Assembly: GCF_000717875.1 (NCBI RefSeq)
Contig: NZ_JOCT01000027.1
Span: 1 to 64,000 of the forward strand
DNA from: Streptomyces sp. NRRL S-455
GTDB lineage: Bacteria; Actinomycetota; Actinomycetes; Streptomycetales; Streptomycetaceae
Direction: 5' to 3'
DNA: 64,000 nucleotides
This document shows positions 30,028-38,043 of the stretch, in pieces. The notes under the pieces were generated by a model. It worked only from the letters and a program-made list of their open reading frames with translations. It did not search any database and had not been told where the DNA came from. Numbering within the stretch: the first letter of the stretch is position 1; every line of letters begins with the position of its first letter. The translations under genes were made by a program, and so were the position numbers.

Positions 30028-30819
30028 TCAGCCCGCGTAGCCGAGACGGCGGCTGAGTTCGTTCGCTCCGGCGACCAGCACCTGTGCCAGTTCGCGCAGC
30101 CGCTCGTCGGTCAGCCGGAAAGCCGGCCCCGACGCGCTGAGGGCGGCCACGACTTCGCCCTCGCTCGAACGCACCGGAGCGGACAGGGCGTTGAGGCCCT
30201 CCTCGTACTCCTCCATCGTGATGGCATAGCCCTGCTCACGGGCCTCGGCCAGGTCTGCCTCCAGTTTCCTCCTGGAGGTCACCGTGCGCGGTGTCATACG
30301 GGGCAGGCCTGCCTCGGCGAGGAGCTCGTCGCGCTGCTTGCGGCCGAGGTGGGCCAGGAGGATCTTGCCGCTCGAGGTGCAGTGCAGTGGCGTCTGCCGC
30401 CCCACCCAGTTCTGCGCGGCGATGGCCGAGGTACTGCGCACCTGGTAGAGGTTGATCGCGTGGCAGGACTCGAGCACGGCGATGTTCATCGTCTCGCCCA
30501 CGTCGTCGACGAGACGCTCGCAGATGCCCCGCCCGTGTCTCGTGACGGCGATACGGCCCGTCACGGCGCCGGCCAGGCGCACGACTCCGAAACCGAGCCG
30601 GTACTTTCCGCGCTCGCTCTCCTGCTCGACCATCCCGTGCGCTTCCAGCGCGCCGAGCAGCCGGAAAGCGGTGGACTTGTGGACGTCGATCGCCGCGGCC
30701 ACTTCACTCACGCCCGCCTCGCCGTGCTGGGCGAGGATCTCCAGGACGGAGACAGCACGGTCAACGGACTGCACTCCGCCACTGGGAGCGCCTGCGGACT
30801 CAGCGCCGTAGTTGCCCAT
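30028..30819 (-). CDS. IclR-family regulator 2 of the betaine island
   Basis: The 263-residue protein is built like the one at 13662-14459 and is plainly its paralogue: winged helix with [20 protein letters not shown], then an effector domain with [16 protein letters not shown]. The most marked differences are in the effector region (for example [19 protein letters not shown]), which could mean a different ligand. Its ATG, like the GTG of the paralogue, lies within a GTTGC-type palindrome. It sits between soxG (convergent) and purU (same strand, 55 bases beyond the purU stop). One copy may control the choline end and the other the demethylation end of the pathway. Confidence 0.92.
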   Translation of the reverse strand: MGNYGAESAGAPSGGVQSVDRAVSVLEILAQHGEAGVSEVAAAIDVHKSTAFRLLGALEAHGMVEQESERGKYRLGFGVVRLAGAVTGRIAVTRHGRGICERLVDDVGETMNIAVLESCHAINLYQVRSTSAIAAQNWVGRQTPLHCTSSGKILLAHLGRKQRDELLAEAGLPRMTPRTVTSRRKLEADLAEAREQGYAITMEEYEEGLNALSAPVRSSEGEVVAALSASGPAFRLTDERLRELAQVLVAGANELSRRLGYAG

Positions 30820-30827
30820 GGCGAAAC
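30811..30827. promoter_or_regulatory. IclR-type operator variant at iclR2 start
   Basis: GTTGCCCATGGCGAAAC has one mismatch to GTTGC-N7-GCAAC and covers the minus-strand ATG of iclR2 (30817-30819). The same placement is seen at iclR1. Confidence 0.5.
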
Positions 30828-30873
30828 TCTAGGCGAAAGGGACAACAGGCGTGAGGGGTGGAGGTCATTTTCC

Positions 30874-31746
30874 TCAGCGGAAGACGACCGTACGGTTGCC
30901 GTTGACCATGATGCGGCTCTGGCTGTGCCACTCCACCGCCCGCGCCAGCACCTGTGCCTCGACGTCGCGCCCCATCGCGACCAGCGTGTCGGGCTTCTGC
31001 GCGTGGTTCACCCGGATGACGTCCTGCTCGATGATGGGCCCCTCGTCGAGGTCCGGGGTGACGTAGTGGGCCGTCGCTCCGACGAGCTTGACACCGCGCT
31101 CGTGTGCCTGGGCATAGGGGCGGGCGCCCTTGAAGCTCGGCAGGAACGAGTGGTGGATGTTGATCGCCCGGCCTTCGAGCTGCTTGCACAGGTCGTTCGA
31201 CAGGATCTGCATGTAGCGGGCGAGGACCACCAGGTCGATGTCCAGTGCGTCGACGAGCTCCAGCAGCCGCGCCTCCGCCTCGGGCTTCGTCTCCCGGGTC
31301 ACCGGTACGTGGTGGAAGGGGATCCCGTAGCTCTCGGCGAGCGGCTCGAAGTCCCGGTGGTTGGAGACGATCGCCGGGACCTCGATGTTCAGCGCGCCGG
31401 TACGGCACCGGAAGAGCAGGTCGTTCAGGCAGTGCCCGAACTTCGACACCATGATCAGCGTGCGTGTCGGGGTCGACGCGTCGTACAGCTGCCAGGAGAT
31501 CCGGTACGCCTCCGCCACCGGTGCGAAGCCGGACTTCAGGTCCTCCAGCGAGGTGCCCGGGTCCGAGACGTCGAAGTGCACCCGCATGAAGAAGCGGTCC
31601 TCGAGCCGGTCGTCGAACTGCTGGCTCTCCTGGATGTTCCCGGAGTGGCGGAGCAGGAAGCCGGTGACGGCGTGGACGAGGCCCGAGCGGTCGGGGCACG
31701 ACAGGGTGAGGACGAACTCGCGGCCGGCTGTGGGTCCAGGAGACAC
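30874..31746 (-). CDS. purU: formyltetrahydrofolate deformylase
   Basis: The 290-residue protein has an N-terminal ACT domain (VLTLSCPDRSGLVHAVTGFL) and a formyltransferase-type domain with the catalytic Asn-His pair in INIHHSFLPSF and Asp in TPDLDEGPI. It splits 10-formyl-THF into formate and THF, which recycles folate loaded by the dehydrogenase and sarcosine oxidase. I use the GTG at 31746 behind GGAGGG; the frame stays open 51 codons further up but runs into the operators. It is divergent from gbcA, with 194 bases of shared regulatory DNA. Confidence 0.92.
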   Translation of the reverse strand: MSPGPTAGREFVLTLSCPDRSGLVHAVTGFLLRHSGNIQESQQFDDRLEDRFFMRVHFDVSDPGTSLEDLKSGFAPVAEAYRISWQLYDASTPTRTLIMVSKFGHCLNDLLFRCRTGALNIEVPAIVSNHRDFEPLAESYGIPFHHVPVTRETKPEAEARLLELVDALDIDLVVLARYMQILSNDLCKQLEGRAINIHHSFLPSFKGARPYAQAHERGVKLVGATAHYVTPDLDEGPIIEQDVIRVNHAQKPDTLVAMGRDVEAQVLARAVEWHSQSRIMVNGNRTVVFR

Positions 31747-31763
31747 TGAGCCCTCCCTGAGAG

Positions 31764-31780
31764 GGTGCGCATTACGCAAC
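31764..31780. promoter_or_regulatory. IclR-type operator before purU
   Basis: GGTGCGCATTACGCAAC fits G(T/G)TGC-N7-GCAAC and lies 17 bases upstream of the purU GTG, so it must overlap the purU promoter or leader. Confidence 0.6.
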
Positions 31781-31833
31781 AACGGGTCTGATGCGCAACA
31801 TGCTCCTGGCTGTGACGGCCTGTGGTCAAGGTC

Positions 31834-31900
31834 TTGACAGCGCTTCCGGTGGACTGCACTGTGAGTTGCGTAGCAAGAACGTCGTTGCGCATGAGGCAAC
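31834..31900 (+). promoter_or_regulatory. promoter-operator of gbcA
   Basis: TTGACA (31834-31839) with CACTGT (31857-31862) resembles a -35/-10 pair. GAGTTGCG follows at offset +29, and the full site GTTGCGCATGAGGCAAC (31884-31900) at +50. The same elements at the same distances occur at 22170-22236. The operator ends 40 bases before the gbcA ATG. Confidence 0.65.
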
Positions 31901-31940
31901 CGTCCTGCCCCGTCCGAGGCGCTTCACTTCGAGGTGAACC

Positions 31941-33083
31941 ATGACCACGACCGGCCTGCCGGAGAGCCTGATCGCGACGCTCCCCGGTGACCACTACACG
32001 GACCCGGAGATCTTCCGCCTGGAGCAGGAGCGCGTCTTCGAGTCCATGTGGTTCTGCGCGGCACGCTCGTCGGAACTGGAGAAACCGGGTGCCTTCCGGA
32101 CCGTGGACGTCGGGCGGGAGAGCGTCCTGCTGACCCGGTCGCGGGGCGGCTCCGTGCGGGCCTTCTACAACGTGTGCCGGCACCGGGGCGCGAGGCTCTG
32201 CACCCAGGAGTCCGGCGAGGTGAAGCGGGCCTTCCAATGCCCGTACCACGCCTGGACGTACGACCTGGACGGCAGGCTCGTCGCGGCTCCGAACCTCACG
32301 AAGATGCCGGACATCGGCCGCACCGAGTACGGCCTGGCGAGCGTGGCGGTACGCGAATGGCTGGGCTACGTGTGGGTGTGCCTGGCAGAGGCCCCGCCGT
32401 CGTTCGAGGAGTCGGTGATCGCGGACGTGGTCGCGCGCCTGGGGGACGTGGAGTCCATCGAGCGGTACGACGTCGAGAGCCTGGAGGTCGGCCGCCGGAT
32501 CGTCTACGACGTCAAGGCCAACTGGAAGCTGATCGTCGAGAACTTCATGGAGTGCTACCACTGCGCGACCATCCACCCCGAACTGACCGAGGTGCTTCCG
32601 GAGTTCGCCGACGGCTACGCGGCGCAGTACTACGTGGGACACGGAGCCGAGTTCGGCTCGGACGTCCAGGGCTTCACCGTGGACGGCTCGGCGGGCCTGG
32701 ACCGCATTCCCGGCGTCACCGAGGAACAGGACCGCCGGTACTACGCGATCACGGTGCGCCCGCAGGTCTTCATCAACCTGGTCCCGGACCATGTGATCTT
32801 CCACCGGATGTTCCCGGTGGCGGTCGACCGCACCATCGTGGAGTGCGACTGGCTGTACCTGAAGGGCGTGGTGGCCGACGGCCGGGACGTCAGCCGGTCG
32901 GTGGAGCTGTTCGACCGCGTCAACCGGCAGGACTTCGACGCCTGTGAGCGCTGCCAGCCGGCCATGAGTTCCCGGCTGTACGCCAAGGGCGGCGTCCTGG
33001 TGCCCAGTGAGCACCACATCGGCGAGTTCCACGCATGGGTCCAGGACCGCCTCGGCACCCAGGCCAACTTCCCGCAGCGCTGA
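31941..33083 (+). CDS. gbcA: Rieske oxygenase, glycine betaine demethylase-like
   Basis: The 380-residue protein is an alpha-subunit-type Rieske monooxygenase. The [2Fe-2S] ligands are in CRHRGARL and CPYHAWTYD (about residues 77-102). The mononuclear iron histidines lie in NFMECYHCATIHPEL. Length and motifs fit GbcA, stachydrine demethylase and carnitine oxygenase. Placed among betA, betB, the dimethylglycine dehydrogenase and sox, GbcA (betaine to dimethylglycine plus formaldehyde) is the best reading. No gbcB reductase is adjacent; the ferredoxin/reductase pair at 12052-13574 is the likely donor. TCGAGGTG precedes the ATG. Confidence 0.88.
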   Translation: MTTTGLPESLIATLPGDHYTDPEIFRLEQERVFESMWFCAARSSELEKPGAFRTVDVGRESVLLTRSRGGSVRAFYNVCRHRGARLCTQESGEVKRAFQCPYHAWTYDLDGRLVAAPNLTKMPDIGRTEYGLASVAVREWLGYVWVCLAEAPPSFEESVIADVVARLGDVESIERYDVESLEVGRRIVYDVKANWKLIVENFMECYHCATIHPELTEVLPEFADGYAAQYYVGHGAEFGSDVQGFTVDGSAGLDRIPGVTEEQDRRYYAITVRPQVFINLVPDHVIFHRMFPVAVDRTIVECDWLYLKGVVADGRDVSRSVELFDRVNRQDFDACERCQPAMSSRLYAKGGVLVPSEHHIGEFHAWVQDRLGTQANFPQR

Positions 33084-33129
33084 AGGGTTTCCCCGCGCTC
33101 TCACCATGTGGAATCACCACCGGGCGTCC

Positions 33130-33166
33130 TTGACCGGCCGGACTCACGCTTGGTTGGATCGCTGAC
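33130..33166 (+). promoter_or_regulatory. promoter of a leaderless Cys leader peptide
   Basis: TTGACC (33130-33135) and TTGGAT (33154-33159), 18 bases apart, are followed 7 bases later by an ATG with no ribosome-binding site. If transcription begins at the usual distance from the -10, it begins at this ATG. Confidence 0.5.
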
Positions 33167-33247
33167 ATGAAGCGACAGGACCTCACGCGACGACGTCACG
33201 TCGACCTCGCGCGGGTCTCCAGCTCCTGCTGTCGCTGCCGCATCTGA
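33167..33247 (+). CDS. Cys-rich leader peptide, probable attenuator uORF
   Basis: This 26-codon frame encodes MKRQDLTRRRHVDLARVSS followed by SCCRCRI. The TRRRHVDL-RV-S pattern ending in cysteines is that of the actinobacterial putative leader peptides found before sulfur-assimilation genes. There is no ribosome-binding site, and a promoter is placed so that the ATG would be the first transcribed codon. Three Cys codons within four, near the stop, would make ribosomes stall when charged tRNA-Cys is scarce. A hairpin (33260-33274) and then an SsuE-like FMN reductase gene follow. The peptide probably has no function beyond regulation. Confidence 0.7.
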   Translation: MKRQDLTRRRHVDLARVSSSCCRCRI

Positions 33248-33259
33248 GCGCAGCGCACC

Positions 33260-33274
33260 GGAGGGAAACCCTCC
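33260..33274 (+). promoter_or_regulatory. hairpin that could mask a Shine-Dalgarno-like GGAGGG
   Basis: GGAGGG-AAA-CCCTCC forms a perfect 6-pair stem 12 bases after the leader stop. The left arm is itself a strong ribosome-binding sequence, so pairing could switch with ribosome position on the leader. The rest of the spacer up to 33498 shows no convincing gene. Confidence 0.4.
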
Positions 33275-33498
33275 CATTTCGCCTTCTGCGCCGCCCCGTT
33301 CTCGGAGCCCGGCCTGCGGCGTGATTCTCGACTGCCGGTCCCGGACGCTGATGACGGCCTTTCCCGGGCGCTGCCCCGGCATGCCTGAACTCCGCGCATG
33401 CCCGTACCGTCCTGCTCCACCACGAAGAGTCCGAGCCCGTCGCCGCCCACGCCTGACCACGGCCCCCCGACAACAGCCCACCACCGGAAGGCCCCCGC

Positions 33499-34059
33499 AT
33501 GCCCACCATCCTGTCCGTATCCGGCAGCCCCTCCGCCACCTCCCGCACCCAGCGACTGCTGCGCCACCTCGACGCCCGGCTCACCGCGCAGGGGCACGAG
33601 GTGATCCCGCTGGACGTCCGGACCCTGCCCGCGGAGGCCCTGCTCGGGGCGGACTTCCGGCACCCGGAGATCGTCCGGGCCACCGCCCTGGTGGAGCAGG
33701 CCGACGGGGTGGTGATCGGTACTCCCGTCTACAAGGCCGCATACTCAGGACTGCTGAAATCCCTGCTGGACCTGCTCCCGCAGTACGCGCTGGCCGGCAA
33801 GACGGTCCTGCCGCTGGCCACCGGAGGATCCACCGCCCACGTCCTGGCCATCGACTACGCCCTGCGTCCCGTGCTGAGCTCCATGGGCGCCACGCACATC
33901 GTTCCGGGGTGGTTCACCCTCGACAAGGACATCACGGTGGGCGAAGACGGATCCCTCACCGTCGCGCCCGGCTCGGCCGAGGCCCTGGCCCGGATCACCG
34001 ACCAGTTCTCGACCGCGCTGGGGGGCCGCCGTACGGCACTGCTGGCGGCCACCGGATGA
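33499..34059 (+). CDS. ssuE: NADPH-dependent FMN reductase (SsuE/MsuE-like)
   Basis: The 186-residue flavodoxin-fold protein starts TILSVSGSPSATSRTQRLL, where the SPSATSR loop binds FMN phosphate. It continues with DGVVIGTPVYKAAYSGLLKSLLDLLP and PLATGGSTAHVLAIDYALRPVL, the hallmarks of SsuE/MsuE. It would supply reduced FMN to a sulfonate monooxygenase. GGAAGG precedes the ATG. No ssuD or ssuABC gene is near, but the Cys leader peptide upstream supports a sulfur role. Confidence 0.85.
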   Translation: MPTILSVSGSPSATSRTQRLLRHLDARLTAQGHEVIPLDVRTLPAEALLGADFRHPEIVRATALVEQADGVVIGTPVYKAAYSGLLKSLLDLLPQYALAGKTVLPLATGGSTAHVLAIDYALRPVLSSMGATHIVPGWFTLDKDITVGEDGSLTVAPGSAEALARITDQFSTALGGRRTALLAATG

Positions 34060-34121
34060 ACCCGCCCCACGTGATCCTCCGGTGACGCCGAGCCCCTCGC
34101 CGTCGCCCTGGCCGTCGCTCG

Positions 34122-34349
34122 TCAGGCGAGCGCCTCTTCGGTGAACTGGTTGGTGTCGAAGAGCTCCTTGATGTGGCCGCCGAGCTCGGACCAGTGCTGC
34201 GCGGAAAGTTCGCCGGCGGCGAGGGCGTCGCCGCCGGCGCAGACGTCGACCAGCTGATCGTGGTGCTCGATGGTGTTGCGGCCACCGAGGAGGGTCGAGA
34301 ACTTCCTTACGGCCAGGCGCACCGCCCGGACAGAAACACCCTCTAGCAC
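34122..34349 (-). pseudogene. short ORF resembling the end of a GntR/FadR-family regulator
   Basis: The 75-residue product contains TIEHHDQLVDVCAGGDALAAGEL and following residues, which recall the last helices of the FCD ligand domain of FadR-type GntR regulators (E-H-x2-L-x7-GD-x2-A). No DNA-binding domain or earlier part of FCD is present: upstream on this strand lies the ABC exporter, whose TAG overlaps the GTG of this frame. It may be a decayed regulator now riding on the exporter transcript, or a small protein of its own. The similarity is weak and read by eye. Confidence 0.4.
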
Positions 34350-36148
34350 GGCCCGGGTGCTTCATCGAGGAAGCCCCCGGACTGGTGCTGCCACAACTTC
34401 GCGTAGGCGCCGTCGAGCGCGAGCAGCTCCTGGTGCGTGCCCTGCTCGACGATCCGCCCACGGTCGAGGACGACGAGCTGGTCCATGGTGGCGACCGTGC
34501 TCAGCCGGTGCGCCACCACGAGCGCGGTCCGCCCCTCCATCAGCCGCCACAGCGCCTCCTGGACGAGGAGCTCGCTCTCGGAGTCCAGGGCGCTGGTCGC
34601 CTCGTCGAGCAGCAGGATCGGCGCGTCGCGCAGGATCGCCCGGGCCAGCGCGACCCGCTGGCGCTGACCGCCCGACAGCTTCACCCCGCGTTCGCCCACC
34701 ATGGTGTCGAAGCCGTCCGGCAGCGCGTCGGCGAACTCCGTGACGTGGGCGGCCTCCGCCGCGCGCCGGATCTCGGCGTCGGTGGCGTCCGGCCGGGCGA
34801 ACGCGATGTTGTCCCGCAGGGTGCGGTGGAACATCGCCGGATCCTGCGGCACGTAGGCGATCTGGCTGCGCAGGTCGGCCTGGCGCAGCCGGCTGATGTC
34901 CTGGCCGCCGACCAGGATGCGGCCGCCGTCGATGTCCGTCATCCGTAACAGGAGCCGGGTGAGGGACGTCTTGCCGCCGCCGGACCGGCCGACCAGGCCG
35001 AGTTTCGTCCCGCTCGGCACGGCCAGGTCGAGCCCCTCGAAAAGCGGCCGGCCACCCCGGTGCGCGAAGGTCACCTTCTCGAAGCGGACGTCGGCGGCCC
35101 GGGGCCGCAGCGGCTCCGGTGCCGGCGGGTCGAGCACGGTCGGTGGCGTCAGGAGCAGCTCCGTGAACTGCGCGGCCTCCGTCATCGAGCTCTCCAGCCG
35201 ACGGTAGATCTGGTTGAACTCGAACATGATCCGCGTCGCGTTGCCGTAGTAGGTGAAGGCGACCACGATCGCCTCCACGCCGTGGCCGCCCGCGCCGAGC
35301 GCGACCGCGAGCAGCAGACCCACCGCGTTGGTCAGCACGGACATCGGCGCGACCAGAGTGTCGATGCGGAGGTTGCCGTAGTCCCACGACCTGAGCGTGA
35401 GCCGCCGCGACGCCGCCACGCGGGAGCGGTGTTCGGCGGCCTCGCGCTCCTCGGCGGCGAACGCCCGCACCGTGTCCATGTTCATCAGGCTGTCGGCGAC
35501 GTGGCCCGACACCCGGGCGATCGCCTCCTCACGCAGGTCGACCAGCGCCTGGCGGCGACGGATGAGGGGCACCACCAGCACCGCCGTCAGCGCGATCATC
35601 ACCAGCAGCCCGACGACCAGCAGGGGCTCGTAGCGCCACAGGACCACCGCCCCGAACGCCAGCGGCACGAAGCTGCCCACGATCTGGAAGGCGAGTGTGT
35701 CGACGAACTGCTCGAATCGGGAGGCGAAGCTGAGGACGCGCTTGGTCAGTGAACCGGCGAAGTTGTCGTGGAAGAACGCGGCGTCCTTGGCGAACAGCTC
35801 GTCCATCCCGACCACGTACAGATGCTCGATGCCGAGGGCGTCGAGGCGGTTGAGGCAGTGCAGGGCGACGCGCCACAGAGCCTCCGCGAGCAGCAGGACA
35901 CCCGCGAAGCCGAGGACGTACGGCAGTGTCGAGTCGACCGTCACGTCCCCGTCGCCGGCGATGTCACCGACGAGCTTGGCGACGATGAGCGGCGCCACGT
36001 AGTTGATTCCGATGTTGCCCAGCGCCATGAGCAGCATCGCGGGTACCGTCAGCCGGCGGAGCCGGGCCAACTCCCGTCCGTAGTAACGAAGTGCGAGAAG
36101 TACCGAGCGCTTGCCCGGCTGAACCCTGCGGATCTCAGGCGTATCCAT
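34343..36148 (-). CDS. ABC exporter, fused membrane and ATPase domains
   Basis: This 601-residue half-transporter has a six-helix ABC membrane domain (about 25-320) and an ATPase domain with Walker A GRSGGGKTSL, signature LSGGQRQRVALARA, Walker B ILLLDEATSALD and switch AHRLSTV. It belongs to the MsbA/LmrA-like multidrug and lipid exporters and should act as a homodimer or with a second half. I use the ATG at 36148 behind GGGGTC; 42 further codons upstream are open but look non-coding. The substrate is unknown. Confidence 0.9.
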   Translation of the reverse strand: MDTPEIRRVQPGKRSVLLALRYYGRELARLRRLTVPAMLLMALGNIGINYVAPLIVAKLVGDIAGDGDVTVDSTLPYVLGFAGVLLLAEALWRVALHCLNRLDALGIEHLYVVGMDELFAKDAAFFHDNFAGSLTKRVLSFASRFEQFVDTLAFQIVGSFVPLAFGAVVLWRYEPLLVVGLLVMIALTAVLVVPLIRRRQALVDLREEAIARVSGHVADSLMNMDTVRAFAAEEREAAEHRSRVAASRRLTLRSWDYGNLRIDTLVAPMSVLTNAVGLLLAVALGAGGHGVEAIVVAFTYYGNATRIMFEFNQIYRRLESSMTEAAQFTELLLTPPTVLDPPAPEPLRPRAADVRFEKVTFAHRGGRPLFEGLDLAVPSGTKLGLVGRSGGGKTSLTRLLLRMTDIDGGRILVGGQDISRLRQADLRSQIAYVPQDPAMFHRTLRDNIAFARPDATDAEIRRAAEAAHVTEFADALPDGFDTMVGERGVKLSGGQRQRVALARAILRDAPILLLDEATSALDSESELLVQEALWRLMEGRTALVVAHRLSTVATMDQLVVLDRGRIVEQGTHQELLALDGAYAKLWQHQSGGFLDEAPGPC

Positions 36149-36362
36149 CCGACCCCTGTGTCGTCCTGTGGCCGCCCACCACGCGCCTGCGCGGGCAGGG
36201 GCCGTCGCCGCAACGGATGTGTGGATTTCGGTTCGAGTCCGGAAGTGTCCCGCGACGGCGACCGCGCCGTCCAAGTGTTTTCCGGACGGGTGGTGGTGCG
36301 CTGGGGAGCGTGAAGGGGCATGGCGGTGCGGGCTGTCACTACCCCGTGTCCTGCCCGGTGGG

Positions 36363-36695
36363 TCAGGCCGGATCGCCGCCGGCCGGGAGCAGGGTGAAGA
36401 CCCGGTCGAGGCCGACCAGGGTGAGGACGCGCAGCAGGTTGGCCGGTACGCCGGACAGGGCGACCTCGGCCTCCGCGTCCAGGGCGCGCTGGCGGGCGGC
36501 GAGGAACACGGTGATGCCGGAGGAGTCGCAGAATTCCAGCCCGGACACGTCGATGACCAGACACTGACCCGGTGCCAGGTGCAGCTGGTCGACCTGCCGG
36601 CGCAGTTCGGGGGCCTGGTCGAAGTCGAGGTCGCCCGACAGTCGCAGCAGGGGTCCGGACGGGGTTTCGCGGTGGGTGATACGGAGCGGGGTCAT
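36363..36695 (-). CDS. STAS-domain anti-sigma factor antagonist
   Basis: The 110-residue protein is a single STAS domain. The phosphorylatable serine lies in EFCDSSGITVF (Ser58 most likely), as in SpoIIAA and RsbV. It would bind an RsbW-type kinase when dephosphorylated and so free a sigma factor. Its ATG overlaps the stop of the PP2C phosphatase gene by four bases (ATGA), which makes it the obvious substrate of that phosphatase. No kinase or sigma gene adjoins. Confidence 0.9.
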   Translation of the reverse strand: MTPLRITHRETPSGPLLRLSGDLDFDQAPELRRQVDQLHLAPGQCLVIDVSGLEFCDSSGITVFLAARQRALDAEAEVALSGVPANLLRVLTLVGLDRVFTLLPAGGDPA

Positions 36696-38041
36696 GAGGG
36701 AGGCGGGGTTGCGGTTCCAAGGTGTGGGCGGGACGGGATGGCGGGGGCGCCGAGGGCGAGCAGTGCGGTGTCGTCGCCCAGCCCGTCGCCGAAGCGGTTC
36801 AGCAGTCCGGTCAGCGCCGTGATCACTTCGTGTGGTGCGGCGGGAGCGTGACCGGCGGTGAAGGCTCGCAGGGCGTCCTCACCGAACAGGTCGTCCCGTC
36901 CGGGGCCCGTGCGGGCCTCGGTGAGGCCGTCGGTGTACAGCACGATCGTGTCGCCGGGGGCCAGGACGGTCTCCGCGGTGCCGATGGGGGCGTCGGGCAG
37001 CACACCGACGAGCATGCCGCCCGGGGTGGGCAGGAACTCGGCCCGGCCGTCGGCCCGAAGGACGAGGGCCGGGGGGTGGCCGCCGGAGGCGAGGCGAACG
37101 GTCGCCGGCCCCTGGTCGCGGCCGGGCTCGACGATGCCGCATATGCACGTGCAGTAACGGGGATTGCCGCCGGCCGTGTACCGCTCGTGCAGTACGGCGT
37201 TCAGCGTGGCCAGGGCCGCGGCCGGGTCCGGGTCGTGGTGAGCGGCGGCCCGGAGCGTGTAGCGGGTCAGCGAGGTCAGGGAGGCGGCCTCGGGACCCTT
37301 GCCGCACACGTCGCCGAGGAAGAACGCCCACCGGTCGCCGGCCACGGGGAACAGGTCGTAGAAGTCGCCGCCGAGCTGGTCCGGGGAGGCCGTGTGGTAG
37401 TAGACGGCGGTCTCCAGCCCGGGTACGGCGGGCAGCGAGTCCGGTACCAGTGACCGCTGGAGGACGGCGAGCGCGTCGGCCAGCCGGGCCCGGTCGGCCT
37501 CGGCCTGCCGCCGGGCCTCGTCCGCCTCGGCCCGCGCACGCTCGGCCTCGGTGCGGGACCGTTCCGCCTCCTGGCGACGGCGCAGGAGTTCCTCCTCGTA
37601 GGCGCGGCGGTCGGAGGCGTCGAAGACGGTGGTGCGGATCAGCAGGGGTTCGCCCCCGGAGCCGTGCTTCATCACGGCGGAGACCAGCACCGGCAGCCGG
37701 CCACCGTCCTGGCGTTTCATCTCCAGGGCGATGCCCCGCAGCTCGCCCTGCATGCGCAGCAGCGGCGCGAAGTGCGTCTCGTGGTACAGCTTCCCGCCCA
37801 CGGTGAGCAGATCCGTGAAGCGCATGCGGCCGACCACGGCCCGGCGTTCCAGGCCGAGCCAGTCCAGCAGCGTGGCGTTGATCTTGGCGATGGTGCCGTC
37901 CATCATCGTGGACAGATAACCGCACGGTGCGGACTCGTACAGGTCTTCCGAGCTGTCCTCCAGGAGCGCGGTGAAGGCGGCGTCCGTGCTGGCCTCGTCC
38001 CCGGTGCCGGCGGGGTCCGGCACGCCGCCCGTGCGGGACAT
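36692..38041 (-). CDS. rsbP: PAS-domain PP2C phosphatase, RsbP-like
   Basis: The 449-residue protein has a PAS domain (about 30-150, with CGYLSTMMDGTIAKINATLLDWLG), a coiled Glu/Ala/Arg-rich helix (about 170-215) and a SpoIIE-type PP2C domain with metal-binding aspartates in GGDFYDLF and FLGDVCGKG. This is the RsbP architecture of Bacillus energy-stress signalling. The RsbQ-like gene ends two bases before its ATG and the STAS gene overlaps its stop, so the three form one tight operon. It would dephosphorylate the STAS protein when activated. Confidence 0.9.
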   Translation of the reverse strand: MSRTGGVPDPAGTGDEASTDAAFTALLEDSSEDLYESAPCGYLSTMMDGTIAKINATLLDWLGLERRAVVGRMRFTDLLTVGGKLYHETHFAPLLRMQGELRGIALEMKRQDGGRLPVLVSAVMKHGSGGEPLLIRTTVFDASDRRAYEEELLRRRQEAERSRTEAERARAEADEARRQAEADRARLADALAVLQRSLVPDSLPAVPGLETAVYYHTASPDQLGGDFYDLFPVAGDRWAFFLGDVCGKGPEAASLTSLTRYTLRAAAHHDPDPAAALATLNAVLHERYTAGGNPRYCTCICGIVEPGRDQGPATVRLASGGHPPALVLRADGRAEFLPTPGGMLVGVLPDAPIGTAETVLAPGDTIVLYTDGLTEARTGPGRDDLFGEDALRAFTAGHAPAAPHEVITALTGLLNRFGDGLGDDTALLALGAPAIPSRPHLGTATPPPS

Positions 38042-38043
38042 CA

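Noticed and set aside
36225..36245. GGTTCGAGTCC, like the T-loop of a tRNA
   Set aside because: A short T-stem can form, but no anticodon arm, D arm or matching acceptor stem can be built from the flanking bases.
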